Below are positions 19,229 through 25,739 of a stretch of DNA of 64,000 nt, piece after piece (within the stretch, counting starts at the first letter, position 1; the number at the start of each line of letters is the position of its first letter). Source of the DNA: LGRD01 sp031382215. Lineage in GTDB: Bacteria > Pseudomonadota > Gammaproteobacteria > Burkholderiales > Burkholderiaceae_C. The stretch is taken from positions 1 through 64,000 of the forward strand of contig JANMYQ010000293.1 of assembly GCA_031382215.1 (NCBI GenBank). Reading direction: 5' to 3'. The notes beneath the pieces are model-generated. The model was not told where the DNA came from. It ran no database searches and worked only from the letters and a program-made list of their open reading frames with translations. The position numbers and the translations under genes are program-made.

Positions 19229-20605
19229 TCAGCCCGACACGGGGTCCATCGTGGAATCGGCGGCCGACACTGCAGCAACCGCAGGGCGGGAGGCACCGCT
19301 GATGGCGGCCCGGTAGCGCACGTATTCGACCTGCGCGTGATCGATTGCGATGCGCAGCCGTGCGGCCACGGCGCACACGTCCTCGCGGCTGTGGGTAGGC
19401 ATCATCTGGAGCCGCAGGCGGGCGTCCCCCTTTGCGACGGCGGGATACTCGACCAGGTTGGCGATGACCTGCAGCGATGGCAGGCTTCGGCTCACCAGGC
19501 GCGCCAGCGCTTCGTCGCCCACACGGACCGGAACGATGGGCGACGGGTTGCCCATCGTCTGCAGGCCTTCGGCCGACAACGCGGTTCGCAGTTGTTGAAT
19601 CCGCTCCATCAGCACCGAGCGCAGGTGCTGTCCCTTGTCGGACTGGACGATCTCGAAGGCCTTCGTGACGGTGGCGGCCTGCACCGGCGACATCGCGTTC
19701 GAGAACGTCGCCGAGGAGCCGTAGTACTTGAGGTACTGCTTGACCGCCGCCGAATTGCAGGCAACGAAGCCGCCATTGGAGCCGAAGGTTTTGGAGAAGC
19801 TGCCCATCACGATGTCGAGCTGGCCCTGCATGCCTTGCTCGCCAATCAGGCCTCGGCCGCCGGGCCCCATTGCACCCAGGTCATGCGCGACGTCGACCAG
19901 CAGCGTCGCCCCGTACTCGCGGCACAGGTCCTGCAGCGCCTTCAAATCCGGCGTGTCCGAGTCCATCGAGAACAGGCTTTCCGTCACCACGAGGATGCCG
20001 TTGGTCGCGTCCTTGTCGCGGATCCGTTTCAGGTGGCGGCGAACCGACACGAGATTCAGGTGGCCGTGCAGGTGGACGTTGGGCGTCGCCGAATAGGCGC
20101 CCTCCTGCAGGCAGGCGTGCGACAGCCCGTCCATCACGACGTGGTCGGCCGGCCGGACGAGGCCTTTGATGACGCCGTATCCGGCTGCCCACCCCGTCGG
20201 ATAGAGCACGGTGTGGTCGAGCTGCAGGAATCGGGAGATCGTCTCCTCCAGCCGCAGCGAGTACTTGGTGTTGCCGGCCAGCGCCGACGAGCCGGCGCTG
20301 TGCACCCCGTACTCGTCGATCACCGACTTGGCGACGGCCTTGATCTCTGGATCCGACGACAGGCCCAGGTAGTCCTGGGTGGCGAAGTTCAGGCCGCTGA
20401 AGGTCTGCCCGCTGTCGTCGGCGGCCGTGCAGACCGACAACGGTGCCTTCTGTGTCGACTTCGAGTACGGCCACAGGTTGCGCCTGCGGCGCTGCTGCTG
20501 CCATTCGTAGAAGGATCCGACGCGCGCCATCAAGTCCCTGCCCTGCGGCTCGCGATAGTCACGCACGCTGCCCGTCAGGGCCTGAGCCAGATCATTTGTC
20601 GACAT
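19229..20605 (-). CDS. PLP-dependent alpha-oxoamine synthase-family enzyme (candidate autoinducer synthase)
   Basis: This 458-aa fold-type-I PLP enzyme is related to 2-amino-3-ketobutyrate CoA ligase, 8-amino-7-oxononanoate synthase and the CqsA/LqsA/JqsA ketone-signal synthases. Start MSTNDLAQAL follows a good site (aaggagtggagtgtt). The PLP lysine is K272 in GSFSKTFGSNGGF; D238 and H241 lie in LLVDVAHDLG; H163 is in DGLSHACL; TESLFSMDSD is the family motif. The usual DEAH(S/A).G is altered to DVAHDLG. It is encoded with two membrane kinases, a receiver and a GGDEF-EAL protein, not with biotin, heme or sphingolipid genes. That favours making a signal from acyl-CoA and an amino acid. The product is unproven; an ordinary metabolic role is possible. 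Confidence 0.8.
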   Translation of the reverse strand: MSTNDLAQALTGSVRDYREPQGRDLMARVGSFYEWQQQRRRRNLWPYSKSTQKAPLSVCTAADDSGQTFSGLNFATQDYLGLSSDPEIKAVAKSVIDEYGVHSAGSSALAGNTKYSLRLEETISRFLQLDHTVLYPTGWAAGYGVIKGLVRPADHVVMDGLSHACLQEGAYSATPNVHLHGHLNLVSVRRHLKRIRDKDATNGILVVTESLFSMDSDTPDLKALQDLCREYGATLLVDVAHDLGAMGPGGRGLIGEQGMQGQLDIVMGSFSKTFGSNGGFVACNSAAVKQYLKYYGSSATFSNAMSPVQAATVTKAFEIVQSDKGQHLRSVLMERIQQLRTALSAEGLQTMGNPSPIVPVRVGDEALARLVSRSLPSLQVIANLVEYPAVAKGDARLRLQMMPTHSREDVCAVAARLRIAIDHAQVEYVRYRAAISGASRPAVAAVSAADSTMDPVSG

Positions 20606-21086
20606 AACACTCCACTCCTTCGATGTGCTGCTGATAGCCAACTTGGCTGTTTGCGTTCAATGGGGCTTGCTCTGCAGCCGCGCTCTTCAGACAGCGCTGG
20701 ATCTTTCCCAGCAGCCGGTCCAGATCGACCGGCTTGGTGTCGAAGTCGGCGCAGCCCACCTTGACACTCTGTCCTCGGTCGCTCTCCAGCGCGTGCGCGG
20801 TCAACGCGATGACAGGAATCTGTGCTGTCCTGGCGTCGGCCTTGATGAGCCGCGTGGCCTGCCAGCCGTCCATCTCGCCCAACGCCACATCCATCAAGAT
20901 GACGTCTGGCCGCTCAGACACCGACATGGCGACGCCTGTCGAGCCATCTGCTGCGCTGCACACCGTGAAGCCACGGCGTTGCAACCGCCTTGTCAACATG
21001 TCGCGATTGGCAAAGCTGTCTTCCACGATCAGAATCTTTTTCGTTGTCGGTGACATCGATGGGGTGGGGTTCGGAATATCGCGCAT
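20592..21086 (-). CDS. Single-domain response regulator (CheY-like)
   Basis: This 164-aa receiver is the first gene of the synthase/kinase operon. Either ATG 21086 or an internal ATG at 21056 (MSPTTKKILIVEDS) could start it; neither has a clear Shine-Dalgarno. The receiver features are ILIVEDS, phospho-Asp 66 in VILMDVALGEMDG, IALTAHALESD and the Lys in FDTKPVDLDRLL. The closest style is the stand-alone DivK-type regulator. It overlaps the synthase gene by 14 bp, so the two are translationally linked. It probably takes phosphate from one or both 6-TM kinases (inference). Confidence 0.9.
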   Translation of the reverse strand: MRDIPNPTPSMSPTTKKILIVEDSFANRDMLTRRLQRRGFTVCSAADGSTGVAMSVSERPDVILMDVALGEMDGWQATRLIKADARTAQIPVIALTAHALESDRGQSVKVGCADFDTKPVDLDRLLGKIQRCLKSAAAEQAPLNANSQVGYQQHIEGVECYVDK

Positions 21087-21177
21087 CGGTTTGTTGCGAT
21101 CGAGTCAAGCTGCGGGCCCAGCGGCCCAACTTGTTGTCGGCGAGCGAGCAAAGGCCTTGAGCAACTCTTGGTCTGGG

Positions 21178-21193
21178 TGTGCTGTACAGCACA
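21178..21193. promoter_or_regulatory. 16-bp perfect palindrome, candidate operator
   Basis: The sequence TGTGCTGTACAGCACA is its own reverse complement. It lies about 90 bp upstream of the first gene of the receiver/synthase/kinase operon. A perfect palindrome with this symmetry fits a dimeric helix-turn-helix regulator; the TGTGC...GCACA ends recall TraR/lux-type boxes and the CTGT...ACAG core recalls LexA-type boxes. Which regulator binds, if any, is unknown. Confidence 0.45.
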
Positions 21194-21342
21194 GATTGAT
21201 GCGCTTGGAACTCGACAACCGGATCGCGTGCGGCCAAGCGGCCGCTCGCCGGGAGCCGCTTGTGGCCAAATCCGGACTGCGCTCGGCGCGGGTTGAGGTC
21301 GCGTTCACGGCCACCGGGGCGCCGCGCGGGCCAGCCCCGCAG

Positions 21343-21370
21343 TGCCCGCGCCCCCCCTCAGGCGCGGGCA
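21343..21370 (-). terminator. GC-rich hairpin at the end of the bchG-tspO operon
   Basis: TGCCCGCGCC pairs with GGCGCGGGCA across an 8-nt loop, directly beyond the stop codon of the small membrane-protein gene. There is no T-run after the stem on the minus strand, so it is at best an imperfect terminator or an RNA-end stabilising hairpin. Confidence 0.4.
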
Positions 21371-21371
21371 G

Positions 21372-21638
21372 CTACCGCTTCCACCGCGCCCACAAATCCC
21401 CCGCGTGAACCACTCCGGAGCCGATCAGCAGCCCCGCCGTCCACCCCCACCCGCTGCCCGCCAGCACGGCGCGAAGCGCGAGCATCAGGCACAGGCCGGA
21501 CAGCAGGTTGGCGGCGAATTCGCGCGGGGCGACGCCTTTGCCGGTGAGGCGGTGGTACAGCGTCAGCGCCACGCCTTCGAGCAGCGTGACGGCGATGACG
21601 ATCTCGATCAGCCGGCGGCTGAGCAGCAGTTCGTCCAA
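21372..21638 (-). CDS. Small membrane protein of unknown function, downstream of tspO
   Basis: This is an 88-aa hydrophobic protein with about three membrane segments (IEIVIAVTLLEGVALTLY, LLSGLCLMLALRAVLA and GWTAGLLIGSGVVHAGDLW). It ends in WARWKR. No recognised family motif is visible. It is the last gene of the minus-strand bchG, carrier, bchP and tspO series, 24 bp after tspO, so it is likely co-expressed with bacteriochlorophyll tail synthesis. A role in TspO function or pigment handling would be a guess. Confidence 0.75.
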   Translation of the reverse strand: MDELLLSRRLIEIVIAVTLLEGVALTLYHRLTGKGVAPREFAANLLSGLCLMLALRAVLAGSGWGWTAGLLIGSGVVHAGDLWARWKR

Positions 21639-21662
21639 ACCGCGGGGTCCTGGCTCAGTGGC

Positions 21663-22205
21663 TCAGCGCTTGCCGGCCGGGCCGCTGGATGGGCTGCCGG
21701 AGCGACCGCCGGAGCGACCGGCGAACGGCCCATTCAGCCGGATCGTCGCCAGGTTCAGCAACCCCGCGGTGGACACCCACACCAGGTAGGGCGCCATCAG
21801 CCAACTGGCGGTCGGTGCGTAAGGCGCCATGGCCACGATCAGCGCGACGATCGACAGCCACAGAAAGCCCAGTTCGGCGAGCGCCCAGTCGGGCCGCCGC
21901 AGCCGGAAGTAGAGCAGGCTCCACAGCGCGTTGAGCAGGCCGTTGACGGTGAAGAGAATGACCATCGTGTAGCGGTCAGTGTCGGTGGGGGCGCGCCCCC
22001 AGGCCATCACGCCGGCCGTGGCCGCACAGGTGAACACGACGGTCCAGATCGGCCCGAAAGCCCAGTCGGGCGGCTTCCAGCGCGGCTGCTTCAGGCTTTT
22101 GTACCAGGGCCCGATGTCGGTGAGCAGGCCGCCCGCCATCGCCACGGCAATGGCTGCCGCGGCCGCAATGCCAATGGCCTTGAGGTCAAGGCCATCGAAC
22201 GTCAT
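21663..22205 (-). CDS. tspO: TspO/MBR family tryptophan-rich sensory protein
   Basis: This 180-aa membrane protein binds porphyrins; in Rhodobacter sphaeroides TspO negatively affects photosynthesis gene expression in O2. Start MTFDGLDLKAIG is chosen because its ATG overlaps the bchP stop codon. About five TM helices are present, with the family motifs WYKSLKQPRWKPPDWAFGP, VNGLLNALWSLLYFRLRRPD and AELGFLWLSI. A tail of about 15 residues rich in Gly, Ser and Arg (GRSGGRSGSP) follows the last helix. Its place directly after bchP supports a tetrapyrrole or O2-related regulatory role. Confidence 0.93.
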   Translation of the reverse strand: MTFDGLDLKAIGIAAAAAIAVAMAGGLLTDIGPWYKSLKQPRWKPPDWAFGPIWTVVFTCAATAGVMAWGRAPTDTDRYTMVILFTVNGLLNALWSLLYFRLRRPDWALAELGFLWLSIVALIVAMAPYAPTASWLMAPYLVWVSTAGLLNLATIRLNGPFAGRSGGRSGSPSSGPAGKR

Positions 22206-23419
22206 GCGCGCGCAAAGCCGAGCAGGTGCGCCATGTCCTTGAAGAAAATGCGCACGTGAGCCATCGGCTTCTTGCGCGCGAGTTCCTTGTTCATGTACGA
22301 CTCGAAGGTGAGTTGCTGCACGTCGCGATCTTCGCAGATCTTGACGAAGCTCTCGCGCCGCTTCTCGGTCGAGTACCAGAACCACTGCATGATCGACAGC
22401 ACGCGGAACACCGTGCCGTGCGCCTTCATGAAGCGCTTGCGTGCGAGCTTGAGCGACTTGACGTCGCCGGTGCTCAGCAGCGCCTGCACCGCCTCGGCGG
22501 CCAACCGCCCGCCGTACATCGCGTAGTAGATGCCTTCGCCCGAGGCCGGCGCCACCACGCCGGCGGCGTCGCCGGCCAGCACCACGTCGCGGCCGTTGTC
22601 CCAGCGCGGCAACGGCTTCATCGGGATCGGCGCGCCTTCGCGGCGCAAGGTTTCGGTGTGCGCCAGCCCGGCGGTGTCGCGCAGCTTGCCCACCGCGGTG
22701 CGCAGCGAGAAACCCTTGTCGGCGCTGCCGGTGCCGATGCTCAGGGTGTCGCCGTGCGGGAACACCCAGCCGTAGAAGTCGGGCGACAGTAGGCCGCGGT
22801 AGTACACGTCGCAGCGCGTGCCGTCGTAACCGGCCGGCTTGATGGCGGGCGCCTTGACGATCTCGTGGTACGCAAACACGTACTTGGTGCGCTCGGCGCC
22901 CTTCACCTGCTGGCTCGCCACCTTCGACTTGGCACCGTCGGCGCCGACGATGCTTCGCGCGCGCACCTGCATGGCCGTGCCTTCGCCTTTGCCGGCCGAT
23001 TCACGCTGCTCGAAGTGCACGATGCTGACGCCGTCATCGTCGCGCGTGATCTTGTCGAAGGTGCCGATGCGCCGCACCGCGCCGCTCGCCGCCGCGCGCT
23101 CGCGCAGCCATTCGTCGAACTGGTCGCGGTCGACCATGCCGACGAAGCCGTTGTCGATCGGGATGTCGACCCGGTTGTCCTTCGGCGAGATCATGCGTGC
23201 CGAGCGCGCCTTGGCCACGAGCAGCTCGTCGGGGATCGCAAAGTCCTTGATCAGCCGCGGCGGTATGGCGCCGCCGCAGGGCTTGATGCGGCCGGCCCGA
23301 TCGAGCAGCAGCACCGAGCGGCCCTGGCGCGCCAGGTCGTGCGCCGCGGTGGCACCGGCGGGGCCGCCGCCGACCACGACGACGTCGAAGGTTTCGATTT
23401 GGGTTTCGGGTGTCGTCAT
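22202..23419 (-). CDS. bchP: Geranylgeranyl reductase BchP
   Basis: This 405-aa flavoprotein reduces the geranylgeranyl tail of bacteriochlorophyll a to phytyl. Start MTTPETQIETFDVVV is the first Met of the domain. The FAD-binding motif is VVVGGGPAGATAAHDLARQG; the family CGGAIPPRLI follows near residue 55. Later motifs are RSIVGADGAKSKVA and the second FAD segment VVLAGDAAGVVAPASGEGIYYAM, typical of the geranylgeranyl reductase family. It lies between the PucC-like carrier gene (14 bp upstream) and tspO (4-bp overlap) in one operon with bchG, the enzyme that makes its substrate. Confidence 0.97.
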   Translation of the reverse strand: MTTPETQIETFDVVVVGGGPAGATAAHDLARQGRSVLLLDRAGRIKPCGGAIPPRLIKDFAIPDELLVAKARSARMISPKDNRVDIPIDNGFVGMVDRDQFDEWLRERAAASGAVRRIGTFDKITRDDDGVSIVHFEQRESAGKGEGTAMQVRARSIVGADGAKSKVASQQVKGAERTKYVFAYHEIVKAPAIKPAGYDGTRCDVYYRGLLSPDFYGWVFPHGDTLSIGTGSADKGFSLRTAVGKLRDTAGLAHTETLRREGAPIPMKPLPRWDNGRDVVLAGDAAGVVAPASGEGIYYAMYGGRLAAEAVQALLSTGDVKSLKLARKRFMKAHGTVFRVLSIMQWFWYSTEKRRESFVKICEDRDVQQLTFESYMNKELARKKPMAHVRIFFKDMAHLLGFARA

Positions 23420-23433
23420 GACATTCACCTCGT

Positions 23434-24792
23434 TCAGTCTGCGGCCACGGCAGGATGGCCGTAGCGTGGCGACAAAGGGGGCTCGGAGCGCGCGCTGTTC
23501 GGCGCGCTTGAAGGGGGCGCCAGGCGCGCTGCCAGCAGCGCCGCGGCCACGAACAGCAGCGCCTCGACAGCGAACACGCTGGCGTAGGCAGCGCCGGGCG
23601 AGCCGATGAGCCAGCGTGCCAGGTCGCTCGCCGCGGCCCCCGCCAGCCCACCGAAGCCGAAGGCAATCGCCTGCGCTGCACCCCACAGGCCCATGCGCAC
23701 GCCTTCGCGCGCGTGGCGGCCCTCGGTGGCCATGCGCATCATCGAGGCGATCGCGGCGATCGAGAACGCGCCGTTCGCAAAGCCGAGCAGGAACACGTTC
23801 AGCTTGAGCGGCCAGCCGGGGCCCGCCAGGCCAGCCGCGACCAGCCCGAGCAGCGCCAGCGCCGACGCCAGGCAACCGCCCACCGTCCAGCCGCGCAGCG
23901 AGCCGAGCGGCGTGCCGGCAAAGCGGTGGCCGATGAGGGCCACGAGGATCATGCCGGCCAGCACACCACCGTGCTGCACGCCGGCCAGTTGCGTCGAGCC
24001 ACCGGGCGTGAAGCCGAACACCGTGCCGGCAAACGGCTCGAGGATCAGGTCTTGTGCGCTGTAGGCCAGCATCGAGACGAAGATGAAGATCGTGAAGCGG
24101 CGCGCCGCCGGTTCGCGCCAGACCTGGGTCAGCGCTTCGATGAAACCGGGCTTGGGCTCGGCGGCTGGCGCGGCCTGGCCCGGTGCCGCGCCGCGGCCCT
24201 CGACGCCGAACAGCGCGATCAGCGTGACCAAGAACGCCAGCGCCGACACCGCCGCGGTGACCGCCACCAGCCGCTCGGGCGAATACGGGTCGAGCAACTT
24301 GCCGGCGCCACCAGCGGTGAGCGCGAAGCCGGCGATCATCATCATCCAGACGATGGTGGCCGCCGGCGCACGCCGCTTGGCTTCGACCCGTTTGGCCAGC
24401 AGCACCAGCAGTGAGGTGCCGGCTGCGCTGACGCCCAGGCCGATCAACATGAAAGCGAGCACCGCAAGCGTGATGCCGGCGCTGCGGTTCGTGCTCATCC
24501 ACGCCGTGCCCAGGGCGGCCAGCACACCGCCGATGCCCAGTACCGCCATGCCGCCTGCGATCCACGGCGTGCGGCGCCCGCCCACGTCGGAACCGAAGCC
24601 CATGCGTGGCCGCGTGACCTGCACCAGGTAGTGCAGTGCCACCAGCAGGCCCGGCAGCAGCGCGGGAAGCGCGAGCTCGACGACCATCACGCGGTTCAGG
24701 GTCGAGGTCGTCAGCACCACGATCGCGCCCAGGCAGGCCTGCACCAGCCCGAGCCGGACGATGCCTCCCCAGCCGAGGTTGGGCTGGCTCAT
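23434..24792 (-). CDS. PucC/BCD-family MFS protein (bacteriochlorophyll delivery), between bchG and bchP
   Basis: This 452-aa membrane protein has about 12 TM segments and belongs to the PucC/LhaA/ORF428 branch of the major facilitator superfamily. The family is thought to deliver bacteriochlorophyll or assist light-harvesting assembly. Start MSQPNLGWGGIVRLGLVQ overlaps the bchG stop (ATGA). Shared motifs with LhaA at 44890 are TSTLNRVMVVELALPA and a central YSAQDLILEPFAG. The bchG-ORF428-bchP order is a known PGC module. It is a paralogue of lhaA in this window, not PucC of the puc operon, so no symbol is assigned. Confidence 0.92.
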   Translation of the reverse strand: MSQPNLGWGGIVRLGLVQACLGAIVVLTTSTLNRVMVVELALPALLPGLLVALHYLVQVTRPRMGFGSDVGGRRTPWIAGGMAVLGIGGVLAALGTAWMSTNRSAGITLAVLAFMLIGLGVSAAGTSLLVLLAKRVEAKRRAPAATIVWMMMIAGFALTAGGAGKLLDPYSPERLVAVTAAVSALAFLVTLIALFGVEGRGAAPGQAAPAAEPKPGFIEALTQVWREPAARRFTIFIFVSMLAYSAQDLILEPFAGTVFGFTPGGSTQLAGVQHGGVLAGMILVALIGHRFAGTPLGSLRGWTVGGCLASALALLGLVAAGLAGPGWPLKLNVFLLGFANGAFSIAAIASMMRMATEGRHAREGVRMGLWGAAQAIAFGFGGLAGAAASDLARWLIGSPGAAYASVFAVEALLFVAAALLAARLAPPSSAPNSARSEPPLSPRYGHPAVAAD

Positions 24793-25688
24793 GGATTGAC
24801 GACTCCGCGCAGGGCGAACGCGCTGACCATCATTCCCGACACGAACAGTGGCACGCCGAACCCGCTGTACCAGATGGCCCGCTCGACCGGCGCCTGCAGA
24901 AAGCGCCGCATCATCAGCGCCTGGCCGACGATCAGCGCGCCCACTGCGGCGGCATGCACCGGCTGGCCCCACTGCAACAGCAGGCCCACGACGACGAACT
25001 GCGGAACGATCATGAAGGCACACGCCGTCTGCGCGGCACGCTGCACGCCCAGCCGCACCGGCAGCGAGCCGACGCCCATCACGCGGTCGCCTTCGACCGA
25101 CTTGAAATCGTTCAAGGTCATGATGCCGTGCGCCCCGGCGCTGTACAGCCCGGCCAGCATCAGCGAGCGTGCGTCGGGCATGGTGCCGCCGGCCATCACT
25201 GCGGCGCCGGTCACCCACGCGAGGCCTTCATAACAGAGGCCGCAGGCGGCGTTGCCCCACCAGCCGTTCATCTTCAACCGCACCGGCGGCATGCTGTAGG
25301 CCCAGGCCAGCACCAGGCCCAGCACCGCGGCGCCGAAGCCCCAGGGGCCGAGGGCAGTGGCGACGAGCAGCGACAGCAGCGTCCACAGGATCGCGATGTA
25401 CAGGCCCCAGTAACCGGGCATCCGGCCGGACGGGATCGGGCGGTTCGGCTCGTTGATCGCGTCCACATGGCGGTCGAACCAGTCGTTCGACGCCTGGCTG
25501 CAGGCACACACCATCGGCCCGGCCAGCACGATGCCGGTGGCGATCAGCGGCCAGCGGCCCTCGGTGCTCACGCCCGAGGCGATCACGCCGCACCCAAAGG
25601 CCCACATCGGCGGGAACCAGGTGATGGGCTTCAGCAACTCAGCCACGACCGGCAACGCCGGCGCAGGAGTCAGGGCAAGGCGATCCAT
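24789..25688 (-). CDS. bchG: Bacteriochlorophyll a synthase (geranylgeranyl transferase) BchG
   Basis: This 299-aa UbiA-family prenyltransferase esterifies bacteriochlorophyllide a with geranylgeranyl diphosphate in the membrane. The first diphosphate-Mg motif is seen as NDWFDRHVDAINEPNRPIPS and the second as NDFKSVEGDRVMG, both matching the BchG/ChlG family. About eight TM helices alternate with these loops. Start MDRLALTPAP at 25688 is preferred over ATG 25724 because the predicted promoter lies between the two. It is divergent from crtI across a very short operator region. Confidence 0.97.
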   Translation of the reverse strand: MDRLALTPAPALPVVAELLKPITWFPPMWAFGCGVIASGVSTEGRWPLIATGIVLAGPMVCACSQASNDWFDRHVDAINEPNRPIPSGRMPGYWGLYIAILWTLLSLLVATALGPWGFGAAVLGLVLAWAYSMPPVRLKMNGWWGNAACGLCYEGLAWVTGAAVMAGGTMPDARSLMLAGLYSAGAHGIMTLNDFKSVEGDRVMGVGSLPVRLGVQRAAQTACAFMIVPQFVVVGLLLQWGQPVHAAAVGALIVGQALMMRRFLQAPVERAIWYSGFGVPLFVSGMMVSAFALRGVVNP

Positions 25689-25695
25689 GAGGGCA

Positions 25696-25732
25696 ATTCT
25701 GGTATTGACATACTCGTGTGTCAACTTAAACT
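25696..25732. promoter_or_regulatory. Bidirectional bchG/crtI promoter with PpsR/CrtJ operator
   Basis: Two face-to-face sigma70-like promoters overlap here. Rightward for crtI: TTGACA (25705-25710), 16 bp, TAAACT (25727-25732). Leftward for bchG: TTGACA (25724-25719), 17 bp, CAGAAT (25701-25696). The two -35 boxes form an inverted repeat TTGACA-N8-TGTCAA. A perfect PpsR/CrtJ consensus TGT-N12-ACA lies at 25719-25736 (TGT, caacttaaactt, ACA) and covers the leftward -35 and the rightward -10. Expected +1 positions fall on or next to the ATGs of both genes (25688 and 25740). Repression of both directions by PpsR under O2 is inferred. Confidence 0.7.
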
Positions 25733-25739
25733 TACACAG

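Larger units (their letters stand above)
21087..21371. other. Intergenic region between small membrane-protein gene and response-regulator operon
   Basis: This 285-bp stretch has no convincing gene. It should hold the end of the bchG-to-membrane-protein transcript and the promoter of the minus-strand receiver/synthase operon. It contains a 16-bp perfect palindrome (21178-21193) and a 10-bp-stem GC hairpin at the left end of the membrane-protein gene (21343-21370). No good sigma70 -35/-10 pair was found upstream of the operon on the minus strand; a lone TTGACT lies only about 16 bp before ATG 21086. Confidence 0.6.

Noticed and set aside
16435..19302. A 955-codon plus-strand open frame opposite the two 6-TM kinases
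   Set aside because: The translation is His/Arg/Gln/Asp-rich without structure; the minus-strand kinases have full domain motifs.
19229..20605. Synthase considered as 5-aminolevulinate synthase (hemA), tempting next to a bacteriochlorophyll cluster
   Set aside because: It lacks the DEAH form and the expected HemA N-terminal pattern, and it is on a separate operon with signalling genes.
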